A stretch of DNA of 50,127 nt, taken from contig JAHDHS010000015.1 of assembly GCA_020631215.1 (NCBI GenBank), forward strand, positions 1 to 50,127. Direction: 5' to 3'. How positions within the stretch are numbered: the first letter of the stretch is position 1; each line of letters opens with the position of its first letter. Source of the DNA: Hellea sp. Lineage in GTDB: Bacteria > Pseudomonadota > Alphaproteobacteria > Caulobacterales > Maricaulaceae. Below are positions 13,831-25,441 of the stretch, in pieces. Below the pieces are notes generated by a model. That model ran no database searches. It was not told the DNA's origin and saw only the letters and a list, made by a program, of their open reading frames with translations. The position numbers and the translations under genes were made by a program.

Positions 13831-16694
13831 GATAGGGTCTCAGCGTCAGGCTTGCCCGATTGACCTGAAAAAAGAAGCCGCTGATAGACACGGCCAATGA
13901 CGATCAGCACCAGACCCAGTACGACAAAAGACAAAGCCCGCAACACGCCTTCCAGCCCCGCCATGTCGACAAGGAATGCCTTGATAACCGTTAGGGTAAT
14001 CACAAAGGCCGATAATAAGCGGATGTCGCGGCGTTTGGTTTTTATCCCGATCGTCAGCAGCGCAATCCCCAGCAACAGCCAGGCTGCACTAATCGCATAA
14101 AGTTCCAACCCATCCGGAAAATTACGGAAAATCGATAGATTATCTCCGCTGAATATCCGGCGAATTTCAGTGGTTATGTAAAACATCAACCCCGTAAAAG
14201 ACAGACCAGCCACGCCGCGAATATAGGCTTTAGGCCGCTTGCCGCGTGACATCCATGCAATCGCGCCAAGTAACACTGCCGGTAAGAGATAAGCCAAAAT
14301 CAGCGAGTTGAAAACAACTCCTCCGTTGATGACGGATTTATAATTAAAGAGCGGCGCCTGATATAAACAAAGCCCATATAAGAAAGCAAAAAGCGTCAGG
14401 GCTGAGACGCATATGGACAAGAGCGGAATGAGATTTTCATGCTGTTTACCGGAACCGACTTTTGCCGTTTTATGGCCAAGCCAGCTGCCGCCGAGTGTAA
14501 AGCATAGGCCTGTCAATATTTGCAGAGAAAGCTCATCGAATGAAAGTTTGCCGGCTAAAACTTGCCCGTCATTCATCGCATGACGAATTTGGAACACGAC
14601 AAAAAGTGCCGCGAAACTAAGCGCGAAGGCTTTTAGGCTTTCTGATAAGACTTCTCTCTCCACGCGCTCCAGCATCTTGGCACTGCCCCAACAGATGAGT
14701 GCAGGCAGGGCGAAATAAATCCAAAGTTCATTGGCGATAAATGTTTGGCCAATGGCGTCCGGTTCGGGCAGGCGCAGGAAAAGCACGTGCAAAGCCGTGG
14801 CGCCGGCAAAGAAGAGCGCGATCCAGCGATTGGCGGGCAACCGCATCTTCCAAGCGGCCAGCGCAAATAATCCGGTGCCCGCAATAAGGCCCAATGTTTC
14901 GCCGATACCGGACAGGCCAATCATAACCGTGCAAAGATAAGCCGCCGCTGCGCCTATCATATATGTGGTGCTGGCTGTCGCCTCGCCCTTAGCTCTCTGC
15001 CAGCGCCAATAGGCCTGTCCGGCATTGGCCAGAGCGATCACCAAAAAGACCCATGCCATGGCGCTATTCTGTTCGGGTTGATAAAATGCGGAGATCGTCA
15101 AGCCCGTGACTACCGGATAGGCCGCCCCCAAAGCTGCCCAGTTTATGATCTCTATTGGCGGCTTATGATCGGACTCAGACTGTATAGGGACGCTTCTAAA
15201 GGCGATGACCGCCACGGCGGCGGATAATCCAATCGCGACAGCCAGTGTAAATCCGAAGGGCTCTTTAAGCGCGCATATTCCGGCCAATAAAGCCCATCCC
15301 AAAGCCGCCGCGCTGAGGGCATGTCCTTTTTGCCGGGGCAATAACCAAGCCGTTCCGAGCAATATTGCCGCGCCGCCTAATCCAATCCAGAGATGGGGCG
15401 GTTTAAACTCAGCCATGACATTGGCTAAGTAAAGCGCCAGCCCAGCGCCCGCAGCCCACAGCATGGCGGATTCAGGATTATGGGTCAGGCTTTTGGGCGA
15501 TGTCTTATCAGTCTCGGTACTGGCCTGATTGGCGATATAGGTGCTGGCCGCATAGCCCAGCGCCATAAAGCCCAGCCAGATAATTAGGCTGCTTCCGCCG
15601 CGGCTGGCCTCCAAGGCAATAAACAGCCACCCTAAGGCTCCGAACAGCGTCGCCAGATTAAGCCAGCCCCATTGACGCAGCCGGGCCAATGCCAAGGCCG
15701 TAAGGCTGATAATCGTGAGATAGCCAAACAGGCCATAGGCATTTGGCACATCTGTCTGCACCAATAGCGGCGTGGCAAAGGCGGCCACCAGCCCCAAAGC
15801 CGACAGTTTCGGGCCGTGTAGTAGGCCTAAAAACAGGCCCCCTAATGACAGGGCTCCCAACAAAGCAAAGGCAAATTCCGGGGAGATAAATTCATAGAGT
15901 GCATAGGCGGCATAGGTTGTACCCAGCAGGGTGAAAATGCCCACTGCCGTCAGGACACCCGGGATATAAGCATTCTGAGTGATTGAAGCGGCCAGATCCG
16001 CCTGACCGGGAATTTTGATATCGCCGCGCCGCAAGGCTTCGCCGACGGAGAGCATGAGACCGCCCAGCACGGTCGCCATTGCGACCCGCATGGCAGGTGT
16101 GAAAACCCCGGCCTCTATGGAATAGCGCAACAGGAAGACTGCGCCGAACAGCAAGGCGATTCCGCCCACCCAGACGGCCCAGCGCGCGCCAAGTTCTTCT
16201 TCGAATGACCAGCTTTTGGGCGAGGTCACGCGGGACTGAATTTTTTCGGCTTGCGTTTTCCAAGGTTTTTCTTCCCGGGATTGCGGTTCCCAAGATGGCG
16301 GTTCCCACGATGACGGTTCAGAAGACTGCGATTCCTGGGCTTTCGTTATTATGGGGTCCGCTTTTTCAGGGCTGTCCTCTCCGCTATGGTCAATGGCTTT
16401 TCCCGCTGGCATCATACGGTCTTTGGCGGCCAAGGGAACGGGCGCAGGTTTTGCTGCCTCTTTATTTTGAGGCTTCAAGATTTGCTCTGCGCGATCAAAT
16501 TGCGTCTTTTGCAATATGTCTTCGCGCGATTGGAAACCGCTTTGTGCGGGCGGTATATCCTGCCCGAGCTGGCGTTTTAAATCTCTGATGGCAGCTTCAA
16601 GCTTTGTAATGCGTTGATGGGCTGTCATACCCATAATCGAGCCAATCAGAATTGTTCCGATAAACGCAACTGACAACAAGACCCAAATTTCCAT
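13827..16694 (-). CDS. DUF2339 family large polytopic membrane protein
   Basis: 955 residues. An N-terminal helix (VLLSVAFIGTILIGSIMG) is followed by a short coiled coil (ITKLEAAIRDLKRQLG) and a disordered linker to about residue 165 that contains a Trp-rich pentapeptide repeat. From FEEELGARWAVWVGGIALLFGAVFLLRY, a DUF2339 hallmark, about 25 hydrophobic helices run to the C-terminus. The family has no known function; size and topology suggest an envelope role. It is a single-gene unit whose stop codon overlaps that of the convergent DUF4349 gene within CTAG. No nearby gene hints at a partner. Confidence 0.85.
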   Translation of the reverse strand: MEIWVLLSVAFIGTILIGSIMGMTAHQRITKLEAAIRDLKRQLGQDIPPAQSGFQSREDILQKTQFDRAEQILKPQNKEAAKPAPVPLAAKDRMMPAGKAIDHSGEDSPEKADPIITKAQESQSSEPSSWEPPSWEPQSREEKPWKTQAEKIQSRVTSPKSWSFEEELGARWAVWVGGIALLFGAVFLLRYSIEAGVFTPAMRVAMATVLGGLMLSVGEALRRGDIKIPGQADLAASITQNAYIPGVLTAVGIFTLLGTTYAAYALYEFISPEFAFALLGALSLGGLFLGLLHGPKLSALGLVAAFATPLLVQTDVPNAYGLFGYLTIISLTALALARLRQWGWLNLATLFGALGWLFIALEASRGGSSLIIWLGFMALGYAASTYIANQASTETDKTSPKSLTHNPESAMLWAAGAGLALYLANVMAEFKPPHLWIGLGGAAILLGTAWLLPRQKGHALSAAALGWALLAGICALKEPFGFTLAVAIGLSAAVAVIAFRSVPIQSESDHKPPIEIINWAALGAAYPVVTGLTISAFYQPEQNSAMAWVFLVIALANAGQAYWRWQRAKGEATASTTYMIGAAAAYLCTVMIGLSGIGETLGLIAGTGLFALAAWKMRLPANRWIALFFAGATALHVLFLRLPEPDAIGQTFIANELWIYFALPALICWGSAKMLERVEREVLSESLKAFALSFAALFVVFQIRHAMNDGQVLAGKLSFDELSLQILTGLCFTLGGSWLGHKTAKVGSGKQHENLIPLLSICVSALTLFAFLYGLCLYQAPLFNYKSVINGGVVFNSLILAYLLPAVLLGAIAWMSRGKRPKAYIRGVAGLSFTGLMFYITTEIRRIFSGDNLSIFRNFPDGLELYAISAAWLLLGIALLTIGIKTKRRDIRLLSAFVITLTVIKAFLVDMAGLEGVLRALSFVVLGLVLIVIGRVYQRLLFSGQSGKPDAETLS
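16279..16338. repeat. 15-bp coding tandem repeat in the DUF2339 linker
   Basis: Four imperfect 15-bp units (such as GATGGCGGTTCCCAC) start at 16279, 16294, 16309 and 16324. In the minus-strand protein they encode a pentapeptide series of the form (S/P)SWEP, in the linker between the coiled coil and the membrane domain. Confidence 0.85.
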
Positions 16695-16774
16695 AGGGCA
16701 TTAAACAGCACTCCGCGATGACACGCAAGTCAGCAGCTTCAGACTCTGGTTGTCGCTATCTTTGAGAAAGAGGC

Positions 16775-18184
16775 CTAAGCAGCGGGTCTTTGCCGGTTAT
16801 GTATGGCTTTACGCGGCGCAGCTTCTTGGGTGCGGCGGCGATCTATTGGCATGGTCAAGCGCATGTGAAATGTTGTGCCTTTTCCGATTTTACTGGCCAC
16901 ACGCATAGATCCGCCCATGGCGTTTGTTAACTCGCGGGAGATGGTCAGGCCCAATCCCGTGCCCTGCACAGAGCGTGAAATACGGTTATCAACTTGGACA
17001 AAGCGGTCAAAGACACGGCCCAAATCATCACTTGCAATACCGACGCCCGTATCTTGAACATAAAGATCGCATTCAAATTCATCCGCACCGACATAAGAGC
17101 CCGTCACATGAATGACCACAGAGCCTGTCTCGGTAAATTTTACAGCGTTCCCGATTAAATTATTGGCGATCTGGCGGATACGGCCTTCATCGCCGATAAA
17201 GCGCTCCGGGATATTGGCAGTATAGTCGAGCCCAATCGCAAGGCCTTTGCCATGGGCGGTTGGTTGATGCAGTGCCATCAAACCTTGCAGCATATATTTA
17301 AGATCAAAGCTCTGATGTTTGAACTCCATTTTATGGGCGTCAATTTTTGACAGATCGAGCACATCATTAATGATCATCACCAGGTTCTTGCTCGAATGAT
17401 GGACAATATTAGCATATTGGCGCTGTGTGTCGTCCAGATCGCTCTTCAGCAGTAATCCGCTCATACCAATCACACCATTGAGAGGCGTGCGCAGCTCGTG
17501 ACTCATATTGGCTAGAAAGTGAGATTTGGATTGATCCGCTGATTGCGCTTTCAGAATATTGCGTTCCAGTCTCTCAAACATATGGAACATATTGACGCTG
17601 AAAAACCCTGCGACCGTAGCGGTGATGAAGAAGGCGAGGGAAGCCTGGATCGCGCGCTGGAACTGCCGGGTTTCGATCAGGCTGGCACTGGTTTGCAGCG
17701 ATGTCGGGGCATTGGATGAAATCCCGTAAAGCGCCCAGATCATGGCCGTCGCCACAAAAGCATAGGTAACAACCATCCGCCAGCCGCTAATAAAGGCGTT
17801 CAGCAAGGCGCCCGCCAGCAATAGCGGGATGAGCGCCGAATTAATGCCTGTCACCTGATCCGCCGCTGAAGCCGCCACACCGCCCAGCAAAAGCAGCGAA
17901 TAGAAGGCCGCGAAAAGCGGGAACTTTTTTGAATATCTTAATGTGTGGATCACCGCTAATACCAAGACGCATGAGATAATTGAAATCACGTGATCCAGTG
18001 TCAGACTGCGATAGCTCATCGTCATGAGGACATTGTTCAATATTTGCGAGGCAATAAAGACCCAACCGATAACGTAAACACCACGCGCACGCATGATGTC
18101 ACCCGCTGTTGAGACTTCATCGAATCTCAAAAAGCGTTCATAATCTCTTATGAACTGGCGGAGTTTATCCCTCACCACACCCAT
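16775..18184 (-). CDS. Membrane sensor histidine kinase (orphan)
   Basis: 469 residues. The first 200 hold about six membrane helices with no periplasmic sensor domain, so the signal is probably membrane-borne or internal. The dimerisation box SHFLANMSHELRTPLNGVIG carries the phosphoacceptor His229. The ATPase domain has the N box NLIGNAVKFTETG, G1 VQDTGVGI, F box VFDRFVQVD and G2 GTGLGLTI, and the C-terminus is GKGTTFHMRL plus a basic tail. It has no receiver domain, and no response regulator gene is adjacent, so it probably signals through a distant partner, as in many alphaproteobacterial hybrid/CckA-like networks. It is single-gene, facing away from the DUF2161 gene's 3' end. Confidence 0.92.
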   Translation of the reverse strand: MGVVRDKLRQFIRDYERFLRFDEVSTAGDIMRARGVYVIGWVFIASQILNNVLMTMSYRSLTLDHVISIISCVLVLAVIHTLRYSKKFPLFAAFYSLLLLGGVAASAADQVTGINSALIPLLLAGALLNAFISGWRMVVTYAFVATAMIWALYGISSNAPTSLQTSASLIETRQFQRAIQASLAFFITATVAGFFSVNMFHMFERLERNILKAQSADQSKSHFLANMSHELRTPLNGVIGMSGLLLKSDLDDTQRQYANIVHHSSKNLVMIINDVLDLSKIDAHKMEFKHQSFDLKYMLQGLMALHQPTAHGKGLAIGLDYTANIPERFIGDEGRIRQIANNLIGNAVKFTETGSVVIHVTGSYVGADEFECDLYVQDTGVGIASDDLGRVFDRFVQVDNRISRSVQGTGLGLTISRELTNAMGGSMRVASKIGKGTTFHMRLTMPIDRRRTQEAAPRKAIHNRQRPAA

Positions 18185-18310
18185 TCCCCTTATTATTATA
18201 GAAGCGGTTTACAGTAAAAAGATGAATAAAATTTTATTGAAATTTCATGTGGTTTGGGGGTGCAAGATTTATCCGGAGATTGAATTTAAACCTAAGATTG
18301 GCGCAAGCCG

Positions 18311-19057
18311 CTATCCCATCATGGATGTCACCGCGTCGGCATGTTCGGACAAGGCTTTGGCGCCCAGCGGCGTGAGACCGTATATGCCGCGATCGATTTT
18401 CTCAAACCAGCCATAATGATTATCCGCCATCAGGTTACGGGCCTTTTCAAATCCGGCCATTTTGGCCACATAGGAGGCTTTGCACGCGCCCTCATCATGC
18501 AGGACTTTGGCGCAGCGCAGCGCCCCTTGGCGGTAGGATGTCATCATCCCGGATGACGTCATGCCGCCCTCATTGGGGTCGCCATGCCGGCGTTCAAATT
18601 CGGATAACAGTCTGGCTTTGCGTTTCTTGATTTTACGCGGCACAAAAGGCGCAGGCTCGCAATGGACATCCACGCGGCTATCTGACAGGCGCACCGTGAT
18701 CAGGCCCAGTCCCAAACGGCGGCAGAGCATTTTATTGCGCCGAATGGCGGTCATAGCCGCTTTGCCGGATTTGCGCGGCACAGCGATATAGACCTGATCG
18801 CTCATGGATTGACGGTGAATGGCTTGATGAAATAGCGACAATGTAAAGCCGGTTTTCAGCTCGACAATAATCGGCTCAGAGCCTTCCGGCGCGCCGATCG
18901 GCACAGCCACCAAATCCGCCGCCCCAATTTCGCCCTTCACAATATAACCCCGCGCCGTGAAATAGGCTTTCACAGGGCCGTAAAGCTGCGTTTCTTTTAA
19001 GGGCGTGGCGATGCGGGGCTCCTGTGTGTCAAGGTGGACAGACAACTCTAACCCCAT
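18311..19057 (-). CDS. DUF2161 family PD-(D/E)XK nuclease-like protein
   Basis: 248 residues. The family motif ETQLYGPVKAYFTARGYIVKGEIGAADLVAV lies at residues 22-52, and VELKTGF follows. Glu43, Asp48, Glu66 and Lys68 give the E-D-ExK arrangement of the PD-(D/E)XK nuclease fold. The next segment (SLFHQAIHRQSMSDQVYIAVP) is typical of DUF2161. The C-terminal 80 residues look like a winged-helix domain (ASYVAKMAGFEKARNLMADNHYGWFEKIDRGIYGLTPLG). The DNA substrate and biological role are unknown. ATG 19057 sits directly after the T tract of the rpoD terminator and has no ribosome binding site, so expression may come from read-through or the true start may lie slightly inside. Confidence 0.85.
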   Translation of the reverse strand: MGLELSVHLDTQEPRIATPLKETQLYGPVKAYFTARGYIVKGEIGAADLVAVPIGAPEGSEPIIVELKTGFTLSLFHQAIHRQSMSDQVYIAVPRKSGKAAMTAIRRNKMLCRRLGLGLITVRLSDSRVDVHCEPAPFVPRKIKKRKARLLSEFERRHGDPNEGGMTSSGMMTSYRQGALRCAKVLHDEGACKASYVAKMAGFEKARNLMADNHYGWFEKIDRGIYGLTPLGAKALSEHADAVTSMMG

Positions 19058-19086
19058 AAAAAAGCCGCCTCAAGGACGGCTTTGAC
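19058..19086 (-). terminator. Rho-independent terminator of rpoD
   Basis: On the minus strand, AAAGCCGTCC and GGCGGCTTT form a stem with one bulged T and a TTGA loop, followed by TTTTTT. It starts three bases after the rpoD stop. The T tract runs into the ATG of the next gene (TTTTTTATG). Confidence 0.8.
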
Positions 19087-19088
19087 TT

Positions 19089-21311
<2,223 letters not shown>

Positions 21312-21410
21312 ATGGGAACACTCCGGTGTCAAAGACGCGCCTTTAACAGAGGCGTCTTTAAAAATTAGTTTAGCCCCGTTCCCAGCTGGAAACAGAGCCA
21401 TAAAATTCTG

Positions 21411-23234
21411 TTACGAGCTTTTTTTAGAAGCCCGCATGAGACGCTTAAGCGCGTCGGCATTATCATTGCGGATTGTTTCCGCCATTCGGGATCGGGTGTC
21501 GGTCTGTATATGATCCGGTTGAGCATGGCCCGCCTGGGCATCGGCTTCGGTGTTCCAAATCGCCGCTCTGTCGCTCAACTCTGCATCCGGCCCGCCCATC
21601 GCCGCTCTAACCTTAGCGCGGCGTCGGGAATAGGCTTTTACATCCTCTTCCAATCCTTCGGACACCATATGGGCGTTTAAAGACTCTTTTTCAACCGCTT
21701 TTGTGACCCGCGCATATGACAATATCGCCCGCTGTAAGCTCTGACAGGCGGGATCCGTAAATTCGAGCTCAAAAAGACGTTCGTCGACAAGGCTAAGCAG
21801 CTCAGGATATTCCAGGATTGCCCCGATCAGGACGGTTTCGCGGCGCTGATTTTGAGCCAGGCCTTGAGATGCGGCTTTGGCCGTAATCTTATCTGCTTTG
21901 CGGCTTTTATTCTCATATCCGCCCCGGCCCGGGCCGCGTCTTTGCGCTTGCCAGCCATAGACCGCATCAAAGCGTGCGAGCAGTTCTGTCTTATACAGCG
22001 CTTTGACGTCAGCGTGCTGAATTTCATCCAACGCTTGATAGAGCCGGGATTTCAGCCCCGCCTTGGCCTCGGGCGTATCCAGCCGCTCAGCGCCGACCTC
22101 ACGCTGCCAAAGCATATCGACCAGAGGGATGGCCCCGTCCAGCACCGCCTGCATGGCCGGCGCGCCTTTGGCCCGTATCAGATCATCCGGATCTTGCCCC
22201 TTGGGCAGCATGGCAAAACGCAAGGACTGTCCGGGTCTTAACATCGGTAAGGCCCGCTCGATAGAGCGGTAAGCTGCGCGCAGCCCTGCGCTGTCTCCGT
22301 CAAAACATAAAATCGGCTCCGGCCCTGCGCGCCACAGCAGATCCAGCTGCTCTTCGGTCAGGGCTGTGCCCATGGGCGCGACGGTATGGGCAAATCCCGC
22401 GCGCGACAGGGCAATCACATCCATATAGCCTTCGGCGACAATCATGCCCCGCGCATTGTTTTTCGGATCGGATAATGCCTTTCGTGCGCGGTGATAATTG
22501 TAAAGCAGGCGCCCTTTGGAAAAAATCGGGGTTTCCGGCGAGTTCAGATATTTCGCCTTGGCATCTTTTTCCATGGCCCGCCCGCCAAAGGCAACCAGAC
22601 GCCCGCGGCTGTCATGAATGGGAAACATGATGCGGTTGCGGAACCGATCCCATGACCCGCGGGACGCATCATCCGGCTCGATCAACAGGCCCGCTTCGAT
22701 CAATTGTTTGTCCTGCGCGCCCTGGGCAATCAGCTCATCTTTAAGGGCCGAAAAACTCTCCGGCGCAAAGCCCATGCCGAAATTTTGCGCGGCCGTTTTC
22801 GACAGGCCTCGTCCCTTCAAATAGTCCCGCGCAGCTTGCCCCGTGCTTCTGTAGAGCGACTTTTCAAAAAATTCTTGGGCCCGCTCCATCCAGGATATAG
22901 TGGCCTTGTTACGGGCCGCGCGGCGCTCGGCATCTGGGTCAGCTTTGGGCATTTCCATACCGGCCATCCCCGCCATGGCCTCCACGGCTTCGGGGAAGGA
23001 CAGGCCTTCCACCTCCATCAGAAAGCTGATCGCATCCCCATGTTTGCCGGAGGAAAAACAGTGATAAAAGCCCTTGGCATCATTGACGAAAAAGCTGGGT
23101 GTTTTTTCATTGGTAAAGGGCGACAGCCCGGCAAATTCCCGGCCCTGCCGCTTTAATTTGACATGTTTGCCCACCACGTCGGAGACGCGCACACGGGCTT
23201 TCACCTCTTCGAGAAAATTCTCACCAAACCGCAT
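21411..23234 (-). CDS. dnaG: DNA primase DnaG
   Basis: 607 residues; makes RNA primers for replication and binds DnaB through its C-terminus. The N-terminal zinc-ribbon region keeps its shape (GLSPFTNEKTPSFFVNDAKG and YHCFSSGKHGD), but three of the four usual ligands are replaced: Ser38, Thr41 and Ser62, leaving Cys59. From memory, this substitution is common to alphaproteobacterial primases, so it is not decay. The catalytic core includes GFAPESF, RIMFPIHDSRGRLVAFGGR and the TOPRIM motifs EGYMDVIAL and CFDGDSAG. The C-terminal 180 residues form the DnaB-binding region after a Gly/Arg-rich linker (RRGPGRGGYENKSRK). It lies upstream of rpoD on the same strand (99-bp gap). Confidence 0.97.
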   Translation of the reverse strand: MRFGENFLEEVKARVRVSDVVGKHVKLKRQGREFAGLSPFTNEKTPSFFVNDAKGFYHCFSSGKHGDAISFLMEVEGLSFPEAVEAMAGMAGMEMPKADPDAERRAARNKATISWMERAQEFFEKSLYRSTGQAARDYLKGRGLSKTAAQNFGMGFAPESFSALKDELIAQGAQDKQLIEAGLLIEPDDASRGSWDRFRNRIMFPIHDSRGRLVAFGGRAMEKDAKAKYLNSPETPIFSKGRLLYNYHRARKALSDPKNNARGMIVAEGYMDVIALSRAGFAHTVAPMGTALTEEQLDLLWRAGPEPILCFDGDSAGLRAAYRSIERALPMLRPGQSLRFAMLPKGQDPDDLIRAKGAPAMQAVLDGAIPLVDMLWQREVGAERLDTPEAKAGLKSRLYQALDEIQHADVKALYKTELLARFDAVYGWQAQRRGPGRGGYENKSRKADKITAKAASQGLAQNQRRETVLIGAILEYPELLSLVDERLFELEFTDPACQSLQRAILSYARVTKAVEKESLNAHMVSEGLEEDVKAYSRRRAKVRAAMGGPDAELSDRAAIWNTEADAQAGHAQPDHIQTDTRSRMAETIRNDNADALKRLMRASKKSS

Positions 23235-23277
23235 GGGATGGATGTAAGGACTTTAAAACCAAATTGCGAGTCGGGAT

Positions 23278-24516
23278 TTAGACCCCGCCGCCGTCAATTG
23301 CGCCCTGCGCCTCTTTCTCGATGGTTTCCAGATAATCTTCGGCCAAATCGACTTTGAAGGCCGACCATAATAGCTGATGATCCGACATCTGGCCCTTATA
23401 ACGCCAGGCATAGAAATAATCCCGCATGGCTTTGCGGTTACGGTTTTTACTCTTGATCTCACCCGTCACATAGCCATCTTTAACGACATCAATGTAATGA
23501 TCCGCTTCTTCAAAATTCGTATCCAGTTCGCGGTGACGAAAGACCGATTTGCGAAAATCGAACACGCCGCTGAGCCGGTGCTCAATCCTCTCATCTTTCA
23601 GGCGGTGCGCAATCTGGTCGTAATAGGCTTTGGTTTGTCCGTAATTTGTCGGCAGTTCCTGAATATTATCTGGAACCTTGAACCCTTCATCGATCAGGGC
23701 TTTCATGGTCTCATGCTCAGGCGAGACAATGTTGAAATCACCGAGCAGGATATAATTGGCTTTACTTGGAATGGTATCCCAGCCCTTGTCGCGGAGTTTC
23801 TTTTTCTCGTCGCGGCGTTCCTTATCCTGCCGTTTTTTGAAAAACTTGGCGAGCTCGGCAATTTCGGTGCGGCGCACATCCATATAGCTGCCTTTCAGAT
23901 TGTCATAATCCGCGTCGCTCATCCAATCTGGCTGTTTCGGGTCGGCCCCAAAATAAATGTGAACAGTGCAAAGTTTGAAATGAAACCAGCCGCACTTAAA
24001 ACCGACCAAAAAGGGCGAGCGCGCAAATTGGTGATGCCGGTCAAATACGTCCGGGTGCACCTGCGCCTCACTGACTATGGTCTGACCGTCCGGCAAAACG
24101 ATTTCTCCGGCCAGCCGGGAGAAACTGACTTTACCTTTGCGGTATAAAAACGCCATGCGTTCATCATTGCCCAGCCCTTCGCCGGAACTATCCGTGACGA
24201 TATAGTCCCACTCATCGCCCAGATAATCATCCATCAAATCCTGCAATTGCGTCAGATCGGTTTTAATCTCCTGCACCGCGACCAGATCAAAATGGTCGAT
24301 GATTTCCGCGATATAGAGCATGGCATCGATTTGACGCTGCGAGGCTCCGTCACTGCCAAAATGCATGATGTTCCAAGTCGCGAGCCGTAAATCATTCTCG
24401 CCCGTCCGGTCTGTGATTTCCGTCTTAAGCTGATCCCGCAATGCCCGCAGCCTTTTAGACACAAATATCTGATGTGCCTTGCTTTTGATCGTCCGTAATT
24501 TCCAATATTGCGCCAT
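23278..24516 (-). CDS. Endonuclease/exonuclease/phosphatase (EEP) family protein
   Basis: 412 residues with no signal peptide. The EEP (DNase I-like) fold is complete: LRLATWNIM with Asn49, AVQEIK with metal-binding Glu83, LLGDFNI (259-262), and QMSDHQLLW with the catalytic Asp379-His380. Residues 1-40 form a helical basic extension; 220-245 is a highly charged helix (KFFKKRQDKERRDEKKKLRDKG). The fold covers DNA repair nucleases and phosphoester hydrolases, so the substrate cannot be told. Position upstream of dnaG (43-bp gap, same strand) allows cotranscription and hints at DNA work, but that is inference only. The start at ATG 24516 has GGGGGG a few bases before it. Confidence 0.85.
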   Translation of the reverse strand: MAQYWKLRTIKSKAHQIFVSKRLRALRDQLKTEITDRTGENDLRLATWNIMHFGSDGASQRQIDAMLYIAEIIDHFDLVAVQEIKTDLTQLQDLMDDYLGDEWDYIVTDSSGEGLGNDERMAFLYRKGKVSFSRLAGEIVLPDGQTIVSEAQVHPDVFDRHHQFARSPFLVGFKCGWFHFKLCTVHIYFGADPKQPDWMSDADYDNLKGSYMDVRRTEIAELAKFFKKRQDKERRDEKKKLRDKGWDTIPSKANYILLGDFNIVSPEHETMKALIDEGFKVPDNIQELPTNYGQTKAYYDQIAHRLKDERIEHRLSGVFDFRKSVFRHRELDTNFEEADHYIDVVKDGYVTGEIKSKNRNRKAMRDYFYAWRYKGQMSDHQLLWSAFKVDLAEDYLETIEKEAQGAIDGGGV

Positions 24517-24630
24517 ATCTGCCCCCCCATTTGAAGTTGCATAATAGCATAAATTCTCTCAGCTGAATAGGGGCGGAAATTTCGGCCCCTCAAGACTTCG
24601 ATTGGTTTTTGGGCGGGCAGGGTTTATGAA

Positions 24631-25383
24631 ATGCCCATGAGAGAGAATTACACATTGCCGCGTTTGTTTTTTGAGGGCGTTTTACAGAAGGGTACGTCAA
24701 TTGAGCTTGCAAAAGCTCAGGTCCATTATCTAAGGGTAGTGATCCGCAAAGGGTCTGGCGATCACGTCAGGCTGTTTAATGGCGCGTTCGGGGAATGGCG
24801 GGCCGAAATCATGGACGTCAGCAAACGCTCTGTGACTTTACAGGTTCAGGATCAACTCCGCTCGCCCATTGCTGTTCCGGATATAACATTGGCTTTCGCG
24901 CCGGTGCGCAAACACCGCACGGCCTTTATCATTGAGAAAGCCACAGAGCTGGGGGTGAAAACACTCCAGCCGATCATCACCGAGCGCACGCAATTCCCAA
25001 AGTTTAACACGGATAAAGCCCGCTTGCAGGCGATTGAAGCGGCGGAGCAGACAGAGCGGCTCGATGTTCCGGAAATCCGGGACGCAAATCGCGGCGGCAT
25101 AAATGATTATCTTGGCGGGTGGAATTTCAAACATCCTTTGATTTTTGCAGATGAAGCCGGGGGTTGCCCGCCCGCCAGCGAGGTGCTGAAAACTCTCTCG
25201 GCACCTCTGACTTTGCTAATCGGGCCAGAGGGTGGATTTACCGAAGCCGAACGGCGGGCCTTACGTGAGCATGATTTCGTAAAGCCCGTGTCGCTTGGGC
25301 CGCGTATCTTACGGGCGGATACGGCGGCGCTGTCGCTGTTGACGCTTTGTCAGGCGATCTGCGGGGACTGGCAACAAAAATGA
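24631..25383 (+). CDS. rsmE: 16S rRNA m3U1498 methyltransferase RsmE
   Basis: 250 residues. SPOUT-fold enzyme that methylates N3 of U1498 in 16S rRNA with S-adenosylmethionine. Family features are the N-terminal PRLFFEG followed by a PUA-like domain (HYLRVVIRKGSGDHVRLFNG), the LAFAPVRKHRTAFIIEKATELGV block, ITERTQ, the trefoil-knot motif LLIGPEGGFTEAE and LGPRILRADTAAL at the C-terminus. CAGGG about 8 bp before ATG 24631 favours that start; ATG 24637 is an alternative that would give a typical MRENYTLPRLF start. It is divergent from the EEP gene. Confidence 0.95.
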   Translation: MPMRENYTLPRLFFEGVLQKGTSIELAKAQVHYLRVVIRKGSGDHVRLFNGAFGEWRAEIMDVSKRSVTLQVQDQLRSPIAVPDITLAFAPVRKHRTAFIIEKATELGVKTLQPIITERTQFPKFNTDKARLQAIEAAEQTERLDVPEIRDANRGGINDYLGGWNFKHPLIFADEAGGCPPASEVLKTLSAPLTLLIGPEGGFTEAERRALREHDFVKPVSLGPRILRADTAALSLLTLCQAICGDWQQK

Positions 25384-25441
25384 ATGCGCAGCGAACCAAA
25401 GATGCGCTTGTTCATCCGAGTTGCACGGGTCATAGGACATC

